From: Hermatobates lingyangjiaoensis
Taxonomy: Eukaryota > Arthropoda > Insecta > Hemiptera > Hermatobatidae
Length of the DNA: 64,000 nucleotides
Assembly: GCA_026182355.1 (NCBI GenBank)
Contig: JAPFBL010001617.1
Span: 1,302,001-1,366,000 of the forward strand
Direction: 5' to 3'
Below, piece by piece: positions 1-11,515 of this stretch (position 1 is the first letter of the stretch; each line of letters opens with the position of its first letter). The position numbers were made by a program, and so were the translations under genes. Under the pieces are notes generated by a model. It ran no database searches, was not told the origin of the DNA, and was given only the letters and a program-made list of their open reading frames with translations.

Positions 1-2975
1 CCATTTCAATACACTTTCTCCTTGATTATAGTAAAAAAATTACTAACGTCTAGCAAATACTAATGAGAGATGAGACGATCTATAAACACCTACATGCATT
101 GCTTATTGTCTCTCTGCACTCTCATGATTGGCTCTTTTACGCAGACTTTGTGTAAATTATGATTAAAAGTAATATCAAACAGCTGGATATTTGAATGATT
201 TGACTTGAATCAGTTAAAAAAAAATAGCAAATGTGTTGTTTATATTATTAAACTAATAACAACCACCAAAGAAATTAAGGTGGTTATGCTATGATCATAA
301 TGCTTGCATAGGTTGTGTAGAGTAAATTGGAACCTCTGGATTGTTCTCAGATGAAGTCAACACCTTAATATGAATATTTCATGACAAATATTTTATGCTC
401 TTACAATTGTTATTAAAAAACTTTACTCTGAAATAATAACCCTTAATTTGCATCCTTACAAATTTGACAGGTTGTTCTAGAAAAGGATTGCTTACAGCTG
501 GCACCGTTCAATTGATTAAATCGGTATCATACAAAAAGTAGAACTTTTTATTCAAATGAGCTCTATAGTTTTTGGGAAATAATACTACAAGGAGAAAATA
601 GTTTCCTTTTTTTTTAATTTCAATGCAATGTAAATGTCAATCTTTTTTTCTTCTTCTTCTGATGTACTACATTTAGCAAGTAGCATTAACTAAACTAAAC
701 TTTAGAATTTTTCAATGCAAGTAATGTTGGTTTTGATAAAATGTTAATATTTTAATTTGACATTCATCTGAATCTATTCCTTTTGATATTTACGTATCTA
801 AGCAACACTCAGTTCAAGAATTTTCCTTTACCATTAGCACTTTCAAAACAACACACCATTCAACAACTAAGCTATATATATGCTCCACTTTTTCAGATAG
901 TAATTCTTTGTAAACAACAAGTAATTTAACAACAAAGCTGTAATGATGTTCAGTTTGAATAGTAACGCATACTAAATAATTCTTAATTCAAGAATAACAA
1001 TATACGTATGTTTCTACGTATTCATCTACATTTTTTTCTACGTTCACTGTTTCCAGAAACACTTGATTCAATAACACAAAATGAATGCCGAATTTTTGTG
1101 ACTGTAACTCTTTCTGACTGAACAACTCTCAATTCGATTATAACGTTATATGAATTCTCCACTTCTTTTTAAAAAGACTCAATTCAACAATAATGCCATA
1201 TAAGTTATCCACATATTTCAATAGTCAATTTTTCTAGATAATTCTCGATTCAAGAATAACACTACACTAAATTTCCTTTTCTGGCATTAGTAGTTTATTC
1301 TAGAAACTTTAAATTTAACTATAACTCTAGGATGAATTGTTATAGATATTTTCGTTGATATACATAAAATTTTCTCTGGGAAAGGTCGTAATATTACAGA
1401 TGGGTAGTTGAATAACTTCTACATTTAATCATGAATAATTCTTTTTTCACGTATTTAGGACAATTTCTTTCAACGATCCATTTAAGACTAAGTATAAATG
1501 ATGTCATATGCTTAGCATTTTTAGAACTCAATGTATTGACTTCCGTAAGTGAAGTGTATATTTTCAATCAAACTTTCAGTGTATCAAATAGACACAAATT
1601 TGCAACATGTCTATAATAAAAGGTGCACAAAACCGAATTATTCGTAGTGCAATAAAAACTGGCAAAAAAGATTACATTTAAATAATTTTTTTAAAAAAAG
1701 AACAGATATTTTTTAAAACAAAATTTTTTCCTGAATATTTTTTGTCTTAGTTACTTAGCAAGGCACTTGCTGGTCTGTAAAGAATTGCTTAGTTGACGAC
1801 CAGAAATGTTTGGCGTTGGAGACGAGACTTGGTAAAACAGCGAGGGAGTTTTTCCATCATCACACCTGTGTCCACCTCACCCCAATTCCATTCTTCCCAA
1901 ATGTTAAATAAAAAACAAACTTATTGAACAATAATATTGAACTTTAATAGTTATTAAGAAATTATATCATTTTATAAAAGTAGTTCTAGTATAGGTTAAT
2001 TTTGAAATGTAATTGGGAATAAACAATCACCCCAGACATATTTTCAGTTAACGTTTCATATAAACTAATCCGCATGGGAATGTGCAAAAATTTTAGATTT
2101 CTCAATTATCATCCCCATCAAACTGCTACCTGAAACGATGTGCAAAAATTTTGGAACAAACTCAAAGAAAAACAATTCGTCAAATATATCAAAAAACAGT
2201 AAACAAATCAGTGAAAATATAGAAATATAATTTAATTTAATTTAATTTAAGAATTTAATTTTTTTACAGTTAATTTTTTTTAATAAGTTAATTTTCTACA
2301 GTTAATTTTCTTATAGTAAAATAACAATTATTCTTAACTGGTTAATAACAAATATTTAAATTATCTGAAAAATCAATCTAATGATTCCAAATTGATGTGG
2401 CTTCTACTCAGCTTCGCTATAACTAAATGTGTTATCATCGATATTAATAAAAAATGTAAATTTTTAATTTTGTTTAATGTTGCCCGAATTCGAACGTTTT
2501 ATGAAATATGAAAGACTGCAGTGTTTGCTAAAATGGATTGAGAATTCCTCAACACGTGCAAATGACTGAAAATACCAACACAATCCAAGTGAACCCCTAA
2601 TGTCAAAAAAGAAACTTTAGTCTAGCGTTATTATAGAATACAAATTGACTAGAAAGATTCCCTGTTAAAATATGTGAATTATAAATTACTAGTTATACAT
2701 TACCAGCTGACTCTGCAAACTTCGTAGCGCCAACTGTTAGTAAATGTCTTGTTTCCTTTAGCTTTTTTAACTAACATGTCATGTATATTTATACTTGTAC
2801 TAATTACTAAGTACATTTTACTTAAGTAATATCTTGCCTAAAATATCTTCGAAAGATTTATCATAAACATTAGATAATTGATCCCATGATATATCAAACT
2901 ATTAGGATATTGATAGTGAACTTTATCTTACCTGTTTATTACTTCTCGAAGTAAAAAATATTTTGTCATTATATT
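1..2975. other. AT-rich gene-free stretch
   Basis: No coding region, RNA gene or recognisable transposon seen. It holds homopolymer A and T runs and a short TTTAA pentamer run near 2229-2250. The only open frame above 60 codons (1431-1616) has AT-driven composition and no family resemblance. Confidence 0.6.
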
Positions 2976-4972
2976 ACTTTACTATAAGTAAAGTATAGTG
3001 ATTATGAAAAAATTCGATCTCGAGATTTTGACGGAATTACATGTTTTGAGGTCCCAGAAGTCGTTTTATGAAGTTTTTTCGATGATGTCTGTGTGTGTGT
3101 GGGAGGGTGGGTGGGTGAGTGTGTTAGCATTGCTTGTTACCACGCTACGGTCCAGAATCTTTGATGGATCAAGTTGATATTTTACACAAAAATGGGCCCC
3201 ATAAAGTGATCTTATTAGAAATTAGAGATCTTATTAGGTCCCATTAGAAAATGATCTTATTAAACAATAGATCCCTATTGTTTGGAAAGAATTATGCATG
3301 ATGGGAAAGTCACTTTTTTGCCGTTTTCTAGAAAACATTTATTTCTTCTAAACTGATAACCCTAGAGTTTTGAAATTTTGACATTATCTTTAAGATTACA
3401 AATACAACAAACAAAAAATATATTCAGAATTTTAAAACAACGGAAAATATTTTAATTTTGACTTATAATTCAATCTCAAACCTTGTGAGAGCGATACAAG
3501 CCATACTGTTTGACGGATCAAAATGAAACTATGCCTATAAATATTTTTTTTCAAAATTACATTCGCTAATGGGGCGTTACAGTACGATTTCTGTTTTCAG
3601 AAAAAGTTTTTTGACGCTAAACGGGTCATTAAAAAAAAAAAATGAAAATTTGACCAAAAATGGAACGAAAAATTACCAATTCACAAAAAAAAAATCATGA
3701 AGTTTCAATCACGTGAAAGAGCAATAACGCTATAAAAACTGTTTGTTTATCCTAGACTAAGAGATCACCTGCTATACTTGTCGAATTTTTGATATTTTTT
3801 TACATTGTTTACATTGACTTAGAATTTTTTTGAGTGAATCCACTGAGATAAATTTGATATTTATAAAGGAACAGTTTAAATAGTTTATTGACTTTTATGA
3901 GATGTAAGAGGAATAATATTGTTACATGTAAAAAAATCACCGCCAATAAACATAAATAAATTACCTTTGTCTTCCATGGCATGATGGATTTGTCTCATAA
4001 AATACTTTAATAAATCTATATATTGCACTCTTGAGCAAAACTTAATATCAGTTACAATTACATTATAATTGTGAATGTAGTACCTTTCCATGATATTGAA
4101 ATGTAATGTATGGACTCTTTCCTCAAGAAAGAGGACTTATGTTTGTTGAGAAATATCCAGTTTTTTTTTACAATTCTAGTCTAATAGTTCATATTTATTA
4201 TTTTCAAAAATTAGAAGCTCCCAACTATAAAAGATTTAAATTATATTGAATAGCTGGCTTTGACTTCGATTTGAGTATGTAAACTGGCTAATTACTAATA
4301 TTTTTTTTCTCAATATACATTCATAGCAAACTTATAACAGAGTACAGAAGGCAGGAAAAGGATAACACTCACTCAGAAAAAATTTATATATGTATATGAT
4401 ATTTGACAAAGGGGAAGGAAAATGATCTTATTAAATACTAAGAAGCCATAAAATTCCCAGTATAATAATTCTATAAAAGACCGAAAATGTAAAGATAATT
4501 CAAAATTGAAATCTTACGTTTAGAGATTAATAAATGTAATTATCGTACATCTTTAATTATAAATCATCTTAAAACAACATTTTTTCTTCGATGTTATGAT
4601 GTTTTTCAGAGAAAATAAGGGTATTTTCCTGTTTTCAATTTGAAAATTTTACTTTAATATTCAATGTAGAAGGATGTCAAGTAAACGATGTAAGAAATCC
4701 ACTGGCTATTTGAACAAAAGCCATGTTCTCTTGTAGGAGAATATTTCGTATCAAGAAATGTTCACTTTGGTTTTTCAAAAATGTTATTACTGCTGTAGTT
4801 ATACTAATGAAATTATTTGCATCAGCTGTGTGATGTACCAAAATAAGCTTATATATTGATACATTTAGATGTTTACATTATGCTTAATTGAGACGTTATA
4901 TATTATAAACTGAAGAAATTTGATATTAAGTTACTTATAGTAAAGTTGAGTGAAGGCCACTCCAGATTTTTT
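2976..4972 (+). repeat. Rpt-A copy 1, full length
   Basis: A dispersed repeat of about 2.0 kb defined here by comparison inside the window. The left end carries the near-palindrome ACTTTACTATAAGTAAAGT. The right end carries ACTTATAGTAAAGT followed by TGAGTGAAGGCCACTCCAGA and a T run, so the two ends share a 14-bp subterminal inverted repeat. Near-full copies lie at 18315-20159 (same strand) and 33011-34570 (opposite strand), with many partial ones. No open frame is shared between copies, so it looks non-autonomous. I do not recognise the family; a non-autonomous DNA transposon is the best guess. The right end abuts Helitron helicase remnants. Confidence 0.75.
3101..3115 (+). other. G-quadruplex-type motif in Rpt-A
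   Basis: Four GGG runs separated by single bases (GGGAGGGTGGGTGGG), just downstream of a GT tract. The same site in the inverted copy near 34422-34443 carries at least four CCC runs, while the 18.4 kb and 55.5 kb copies have fewer runs. It fits the G4 consensus with one-base loops; folding is inferred. Confidence 0.55.
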
Positions 4973-4974
4973 TT

Positions 4975-5862
4975 ATTGTTGTTCTTGTAAATATACCACA
5001 TACTTTTTGTTTTCCAATCTGGTGCAAGGACAAATATATTTGTTGGTTTTCCAAATCGTGAACAACCAACAGCTGTGTATGTGAGAAGCATGGATTTATC
5101 AAATTTAATCCACATGCTTGCAATGATTGTCGTTGTGCTTTGTTAATGGTCATTGCAAAGGCTAGTCGCACAGGAAACTGTAGACGTTTGAATTCAAATT
5201 GACGATCCGCTATCATAGGAACGCTTAGTAGTAGTACATGTTCCTCTTAGTGTTTTCCATTTAAAATAATTGCCTCAATTAAATTATTCATTAATATTTT
5301 TACTGCTAGCCTAGTCCCATTGCATAGTCGAGGTGGGTTTATATTTCTTAGAAGGATAATGAAGTAACCAATTTTCAAAGATTAAATATGCGGTGGCATT
5401 CCTGGTAGTTCCAATCTGTTTAAAAATTTCATTGGATAATCAACTGATTCATCGTGATTGACAACAGTATCTATGGACTTATATGTTGTTCCTTTACCAG
5501 GTTTTTTATTTTGAATAATGCAGTTTATTGAATTCACATCAATGTTTTTGGCTGCTAACATAGCACACTCACTAACCCATTGATTATGTTTATAATTCTG
5601 CAATAATTTAGAAAACTTTGGCAATCAATTCATCAGTGGATTTTACAATGTGACAAAAGATTTCTGGTAATGCAATACAGTGTGTGAATTTGTCCATTTT
5701 CATTTCACCATTCCCAATTGATAACAATTGTTTTGCAAATCGTTCAAAAAATTCATCTTGTAATTGAACACGCATATTGGACGTTAAATATATTTTCTCC
5801 ATATAACGCCATAACACCGATGATTTGAGACATGCATTCATGATTTGAGTCAGAGGTTCCAA
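4975..5862 (-). pseudogene. Helitron Pif1-like helicase, C-terminal part, broken
   Basis: Decayed 3' part of the Rep-helicase protein of a Helitron rolling-circle transposon, read on the minus strand. In order: NACLKSSVLWRYMEKIYLTS (near 5835-5775), LPEIFCHIVKSTDELI, AAKNIDVNSINCIIQNKK with TYKSIDTVVNHDESVDYP, LPGMPPH, NPPRLCNGTRLAVK (about 5315), FEFKRLQFPVRLAFAMTINK (near 5190-5135), CGLNLINPCFSHTQL, and a shifted frame with CSRFGKPTNIFVLAPDWKTK (near 5062-5005). The order matches the helicase C-terminal domain. Stops (about 5380 and 5250) and frame changes (5608-5624, about 5060) make it non-functional. The conserved 'NKSQGQ' step reads NKAQRQ. The upstream end is cut at about 5848 by an inverted joint. 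Confidence 0.85.
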
Positions 5863-6047
5863 CTCTTTGTTATACCATGAACCTGAAGGACAGACAGCTA
5901 ATGTGGTGTATCCAGAGGTATTTACTTAACACTGTTCTAATAATGATATTTTCTACTATTCTATAATTGCTAATGTTATTTTGGAGTACAATGAATCATC
6001 CCCCAATTTTTAAAAAAGTATTCGTCAAAGACAGACACGTTTGTTAG
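5848..6047 (+). mobile_element. Helitron 3' end with last helicase codons
   Basis: On the plus strand a short frame ends the helicase (LLYHEPEGQTANVVYPEVFT, stop near 5928). About 120 bp of 3' tail follow, ending CGTCAAAGACAG then ACGTTTGTTAG|T. This matches the terminal hairpin and CTAG end of the better preserved Helitron ending at 52688 (CCGTC-AAA-GACGG, then CTAG). The hairpin has one mismatch and CTAG has become TTAG. The plus-strand piece meets the minus-strand helicase fragment tail to tail near 5848, so a rearrangement joined them. Confidence 0.75.
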
Positions 6048-6080
6048 TTTCTAAATAAATATATACGAAATTTTTTTAGT

Positions 6081-6247
6081 AGGGGGTTGGTTATCTGTTA
6101 AGTCCACTGCTATCCTGATATTGTTATTTTGATTTTATTTGGTTATTTTGATTTTTTTGGTTTTTAGCTATTACCTAGTTTGGGGTTTTTATATTTTTTA
6201 ACTTCGTCATCCTGCCAGTCGTCTTTTTATTTTTATTAGTGATTTAC
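6081..6247 (-). repeat. Inverted arm of PLE 3' region
   Basis: This arm is the reverse complement, with small differences, of about 6625-6777, which holds the last codons and 3' flank of the adjacent PLE endonuclease frame. The inverted partner sits upstream of the coding remnant. Such inverted terminal arms are common in Penelope-like elements. Confidence 0.8.
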
Positions 6248-6255
6248 ATCACTAA

Positions 6256-6714
6256 TATTTTAAAAGTCAAATATTAACATGCTCAACCGAAAATGTAATT
6301 AATAAATATGAAAAAAGCGGGGTATATAAATTAAAGTGTAGTGATTGTAACCAAATATATATTGGACAGACGGGAAGAACCCTAAAAATAAGATTTAAAG
6401 AACATCTTAAGGACTATTTAAATAATACAAATAAATCAAATTTTACAAACCACCTGACTGAACACGGACATACACTTAACAGCTTAGAATCCAAATCAAT
6501 GGACTTAGTACAGACAGGACAGAAAGGACAGAGACTCAACATAACTGAACAGATAAAAATATATAAACATAAAAATGCGGGTAAATTAATAAATGAACAA
6601 ATAAATTACCAATCCGATATTTTATGTAAATCACTAATAAAAATAAAAAGACGACTGGACAGGCAGGACGACGAAGTTAAAAAATATAAAAAATCCAAAC
6701 TAGATAATAGCTAA
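6256..6714 (+). pseudogene. Penelope-like element, GIY-YIG endonuclease remnant
   Basis: Open frame of 152 codons corresponding to the C-terminal endonuclease of a Penelope-like retroelement, which nicks DNA to prime reverse transcription. Visible: GVYKLKC (residues 22-28, the GIY strand), the linker pair CSDC (28-31) typical of PLE enzymes, IYIGQTGR (34-41, the YIG strand), RFKEH (46-50) and a following HLTEHGH. The tail IGQKGQRLNI-like segment and IYKHKN match the remnant at 59492-60018. The reverse transcriptase part is missing: the frame opens just after a stop at 6253 and there is no start codon at a domain edge, so this is a 5'-truncated copy. A hammerhead-like motif lies about 90 bp downstream. 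Confidence 0.85.
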
Positions 6715-6798
6715 AAACCAAAAAAATCAAAATAATAATATCAGGATAGCAGTGGACTTAACAGATAACCAACCCCTATATAAAAGCTCAGTAGGTTT

Positions 6799-6836
6799 GT
6801 TGTGATCGAAGATAGACAACGTCCGAAAGCGCTCCA
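6799..6836 (+). ncRNA. Degenerate hammerhead-like motif (AGCGCU type)
   Basis: About 90 bp after the PLE stop codon. Shows UCGAAGA (core CUGAAGA with the first two bases swapped), one extra U, a hairpin with GAC/GUC arms (6815-6823), then GAAA and the self-complementary AGCGCU (6828-6833). Stem I pairing is not convincing, so probably inactive. Confidence 0.4.
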
Positions 6837-6839
6837 ATT

Positions 6840-7369
6840 CCAGGATCATCTTACGAGGGATGACGGTTTTACCTATTTCTAATATAAAAAATACTACTAC
6901 TTACTTAATTTAATCTACTTACTACGATAAGTAAAACAGGTTGTCATTATTCCGAGTTGAGTTTGAGTTTTTAGTCCGCTTTTTGAAACGATCCACAGTT
7001 TGAAATAGCTTGCCATACGACAGCATTTTTATGAAGATTTCATATGTAAAATTTTAATACTCTACTGTCAGTAGTTACTGGGTATAATTGATCTGAATTT
7101 ATAAAATTGTTTATCATGCCCTTTGTATTGAAGCGATTTTATTTAAAAGATAGTCTATTCATCCTTCTATTAAGAGCTCTTTCTGTGATCAATTTCCTCA
7201 TGATCGTCACATGGTGAGACTGGTAACATGTTTACAAACTTTTAAATTTCATTTTAAATCAAAATTTATTCATTTTTATGCAATAATAACTTTGTTTTAT
7301 TATGATAAAATACGTTTCTTTTTTCAGTTAATGCTACTGTTTAGTTGTATACTCACTTCAAAATGTTAA
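6840..7369. other. Gene-free AT-rich stretch
   Basis: No coding or structural signal recognised between the PLE 3' flank and a diverged Rpt-A fragment. Confidence 0.5.
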
Positions 7370-7622
7370 TTCTCAACAGTTCAAGAGAAAAACTGAGATC
7401 TAAAAATTCATAATTAGCGATAAAGTGACTTTCTTATGATGCAATATTGCCAATTTAATCCAGCAACCAGTTTAGTGTGTAGAGTGTCAGCAAACCTTTT
7501 TGATACAGGCTCACCTACCCATATACCCCGCACACACTGAGACATTATCAAAAAGCTTCATTCCATCAAAAACTTGAAATCATTTTTTTTTCAAGATTAC
7601 TATAAATTACTTATAGTAATGT
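7370..7622 (-). repeat. Diverged Rpt-A fragment
   Basis: Weak match to the G4-side end of Rpt-A in inverse orientation, with the order CCCAT/CACACACTGAGACATTA then TCAAAAACTTGAAATC and the closing ACTATAAATTACTTATAGT. Probably an older subfamily, with similar fragments at 35455-35760 and 61440-61876. Confidence 0.4.
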
Positions 7623-10234
7623 AAAAATAATGATTTTAATAAGAATGGTTTTATCTTTAGAAAAAAGTTTAGCCATCACTTGTATGACTATAAAAGACAA
7701 TATAATTATCTTTTGCATCACTGTTCGACAGTCTGCACACATGCAGTTCAACTCGTTTAATACTAATGTTCGATATGTTTCATCAAGTCTTTGTTTGCAC
7801 AGCATGTAATTTAGTTGAATCCGACCAAATTATAGCTTTTTAGTTGAAGTAAATGTAACTTTTCCCATTAATATACTCGTATGTATCCTTACATTTACTT
7901 TTGAAGCAAATACAGGACTCCTTGTAAAATCATTTTCGTTGTTGCTACAGATATAGAGGGTAATGGGAAGGAAAATATTTAAACTGAAATCCATTAAAAC
8001 AAATTATTTCTGACGTTCAACATCATTTGGTTAATAACTTGAATTTATATATTAAAATAACTATTCATAAATTAAAGAATAAACAAATAGTCTCAATAGA
8101 AAGTTTAAGTCAATGTTAATTTTAGCAGAGACAAATGAATATTTCCGTATACCTAAAATTGAAATCTCACTTAGTATAGATACGTGTAGAACTTTATGTA
8201 ATTTTTTTTATATAAAATACATGAAGAATAAATCTGTTAATAACGTACGTATACAGAGTAAGAGCTCTAATTGTGTGTTTAATAACAGTGAATGTGACTC
8301 TTATAACAGTCAGATTCAATTATCCAAAATGATTTTTTTATTAGTTTCATTTCAAAAATCAGATCTCACTCATTTGACTAACAAAAAAAATGTTTGTCAA
8401 TTTTTACTAGGAGGATCGCTTTATAATTATTCAGAAAACTTTTTACTTTACGATAAGAATAATAGTCATTAAAAAAAATTAATTTACATACTTTCAGGTA
8501 TCTTAAAAATATTTTGATATTTCTGTAATGTCTGTATGTGTGTTATTTTGAGTTAACTGACATGCACAAACCAAGTAAAACAAAATATTATTAAAAATAA
8601 GTATTGATTAAAATTTCATTTGTCCAAGCAAAATACTAGAAAACATGCAACCATATATTAAATAAAAATAATTTTTTGAGCCTCACATACAAGTATGTCG
8701 CGGTAAATCAACTAACATTGGTTCTAATATTTTTATTAACTGAAAAACAATTTGGAATTTTTTTATAAAAATTCCTTTTTTCAGTAAATTTTGGTTTGTA
8801 TTAAATTTGTTTTAATACCTACAATAACAAACTTATGCATATAAAATTAAGCACTTTAAATGGTCCTAGTTTAATAGAACAAGTGTTTTTGTCTTTCGTT
8901 CTCTATAACTTTTTTGTCTCCGGTTTAATTGAAAGCCTAAAAAACTGTAAAAGTTGGTGTTTGTCATTTATTTGCATTTAACATTCACTTATCAGTTATG
9001 TAGGCATTCTTACCAAGCAACTTCTATATTAATTTGATCTTTCAACTTCATGATCTAATACTTCATTCTTTTAAACTTTGTTCTATTGGTGATAATAAAA
9101 GCTGTAAGGCGATTGATAGAAATTTTTTGCAATCCCCATTCTTACTGCTGTAGTAATGTTTTAGGAGAGGAAAATTTGGGTTATTTAGCAAGCATTGTCT
9201 AGCCATATCACAGAATAAATGGTAGCTATTAAGAATTATTCGTTTTCAATTTCATAGTAACTAACACAGAAACAGATGTTCATTTGGTTTTTTATATTTA
9301 TAAATATTTTTATTAACATAGGCTTACTAAATGTTAAAGCATATATATTCGTTCATTAATAAATTTTATTATAATTAAAGTGTATTTTTAATTATTAAAA
9401 TAGTGCTTGGAGTGGAATAAATAGTTAATATAAATTGAAATGGAGAGGTAATGTTAATTGAAAATTGAAGTTTTGGAGTTATTCTTGCAGAATACGAGTT
9501 ATTCTTTGGAGTTATTTGGAGTTATTCTTGTGTTATACTTGTATCAAAAATGAACAGAGACAAATCAACATAGTTTACATGAAAACAGGAAGAATTTCAT
9601 ATTTAGCTGCACAAAAAGTACTTAACAATAAATATTACGTTATATTACTATCTTATATCAGAGTATGAGTAAAATTTGCAATTGTATAAAACATTAAATT
9701 GTCTGTAGGTAATTAGTGTAATGAATTGTATAACGCTTTTATCTCTGAGGATTTAACGCATTTGTAATTTAAAGTAGTTAGGTTACTGAGTTTTTCGTGA
9801 CATCACTTTGGGCATATACAAGACATGTCAATATAGGTTTTACAGACCTGAAGTGAAAACTTACTTAAACCATACTTAAATGAATAACACACACAGGTAC
9901 ATAGACACGCACGCAGACTAATTTGTGAAACAGACGTATTTTATTGGATTCAGAGAACCTTAAATCGTATATTTGCCTCTTAATGTCAGTATCAAAATTT
10001 TTACCTAAATATAATAATTTTGTTACACTGTATGTGGCATTCGTAGATTACCAAAGGGAGAACAAACAGTATGGAGAAAAAGGTTGAAGGATACGTGCTA
10101 AATGTTTATACAACCAAACAAACTGCTACTTTTGCGTTCAATCATTAAAATAGTTTGCAGAAGAATCGACAACTGTTTCACTGATATATGAAGGACAGTA
10201 AAATCGGTATTAAGTTTTACTAAATAGTAGAACA
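7623..10234. other. Gene-free AT-rich stretch
   Basis: No transposon or gene recognised. It contains a 119-codon ORF (8113-8472, listed separately) and an imperfect run of GGAGTTATTCTT-like units at about 9473-9533. Confidence 0.5.
8113..8472 (+). CDS. Unrecognised 119-codon ORF, doubtful
   Basis: An ATG-started frame in AT-rich DNA. The product is rich in Ser, Asn, Lys and Leu, with no signal peptide, clear membrane segment or motif I recognise. Its length is unusual locally but possible by chance. No polyadenylation or splice arrangement around it supports a gene. Listed only because it is the longest frame in the first 30 kb without a transposon explanation. Confidence 0.12.
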   Translation: MLILAETNEYFRIPKIEISLSIDTCRTLCNFFYIKYMKNKSVNNVRIQSKSSNCVFNNSECDSYNSQIQLSKMIFLLVSFQKSDLTHLTNKKNVCQFLLGGSLYNYSENFLLYDKNNSH

Positions 10235-10770
10235 ATAATTACTCTGACATCTGTCTTCATTGGTAACCAGACCATTCTCAACCAAACCCATGTAAAATAT
10301 CTGGATCTTATTTTAGACTCTAGATTAACATTCAAGCAACATCTCCATAATAAATCCAAACTTGGAATTTACTTGATGTGTAATCTGTATTCTCTTTTTA
10401 AATCAAGGAATTATCCCGATTCGGTCAAGGACCTTGTCTATAAGAGGGTCGCTCGTTCAGCAATGACTTACGGATTCTCCGTCTGGTTAGAGCTGCACCA
10501 ACGAACAAGGCTTGTATCCAGATTGTTCAAAATAAGTGTACTCGCCTTATAGCCAGGGCTCCTTGGTACGCCCGTAATGTTGATATTCACCATTATTTGA
10601 AAATAGAATCCATAGATAGTTACATCACCCAACCTACTACCAATGAAGACAACAAACTACCTACTCATCCGAACCTCCTTGTACAAACTCTATATCCTGT
10701 ACACCAACTCTATATCCTTGTACACCAACCTTCCTCAACCTCACTGAATAATTACTTCATCCACTGACTA
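10235..10770 (+). pseudogene. Jockey-like LINE reverse transcriptase, C-terminal remnant
   Basis: Remnant of the thumb region of a non-LTR retrotransposon reverse transcriptase. First frame: HVKYLDLILDSRLTFKQHL, then SRNYPDSVKDLVYKRVARSA and MTYGFSVW. A frameshift near 10495 moves to a second frame with NKACIQIVQNKCTRLIARAP, then WYARNVDIHHYLKI. The pattern 'VKYLGxxLDxxLTxxxH ... YGxxVW ... QxxQNKxxRxxxxAPWYxRNxxIH' is typical of the Jockey clade after the catalytic YADD. The catalytic core is not seen upstream, although VAFVDY near 10034 may be a trace of it. A short duplicated unit (TGTACACCAACTCTATATCC) lies near 10695-10735. Confidence 0.8.
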
Positions 10771-11334
10771 ACTGACTAGCTTTCCAACTAATGACTAAAA
10801 ACATTGAAAACCATAACAAGACCACATAACCGCGAATACGACATCATTACTGTACAGACTAACTTAATATCTGACATGAATTACTGGCATTCCAAGTTAT
10901 AGTAGCACAGTAATCTAGCAGTAGAAGGCTTGTGGTCTGGAACTGCTAGTTACGACGTGCACTATAGTGCGCGGATATATTCGTCGATCGTTGGTCGTTT
11001 GTCACTCTGACATTATAGATATTCAAGAATTTTTCAGCCATCCGCAGAAGTTTGTTTTATATGAATGAGAGCCCGCAATGGAACAGAGAGTTAACGATAT
11101 TAGTTATTACATTATTAAGTAAATGACAACAGATATACCATACAAATGGAGTAAGCAACACATGTCTCTACTGTTATTTTACGAAAGAAAACCCCATAAA
11201 GTCAGCATTCACCAATAGAGTATACAATGTCAAAACTGTAGCGTTTTTTCCAACAGTTCAATCTAGTATGAGTATACTATTTCAAACAATTACAAATCCT
11301 TAGACTTTGGATAACTCCGGCAGTAACTTCAAAG
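10771..11334. other. Gene-free stretch
   Basis: Ordinary AT-rich sequence between the LINE remnant and a PLE end fragment. No feature supported. Confidence 0.5.
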
Positions 11335-11515
11335 ATTATTTATATCCAAAGCATCCATAAATAAAACCGATGGTATGTTTTATATGAGCTATGTAATAAC
11401 ACGATTTTACAATAAACACGTGAAATAAAAATAAACGTCTAAACCGCAATAAGAAATCAGAAAAAACACTAAGATCTTTAAACCGTAACAAGCGGTTTTC
11501 GTCAGAGTCAAATCT
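11335..11515 (-). mobile_element. PLE end fragment
   Basis: Read on the minus strand it carries a decayed hammerhead-like motif followed by CTTATTGCGGTTTAGACG, then CACGTGTTTATTGTAAAA. The same order is found at 16320-16440, 39870-39970, 39985-40070 and 59349-59467. Non-coding terminal part of one PLE family. Confidence 0.7.
11470..11512 (-). ncRNA. Decayed hammerhead-like motif (AGAUCU type)
   Basis: Core CUGACGA is present and stem II reads AAACCG/CGGUUU around CUUGUUA. The expected GAAA is UAAA (G12 lost) and stem I AGUC has become AGUG. Self-complementary AGAUCU is kept. Predicted inactive. Confidence 0.55.

Noticed and set aside
3885..4091. Minus-strand frame inside Rpt-A copy 1
   Set aside because: The frame is not conserved in the other near-full-length copies.
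10034..10090. VAFVDY-like words upstream of the LINE remnant
   Set aside because: They could be RT motif A, but the following residues do not continue as an RT and stops come quickly.
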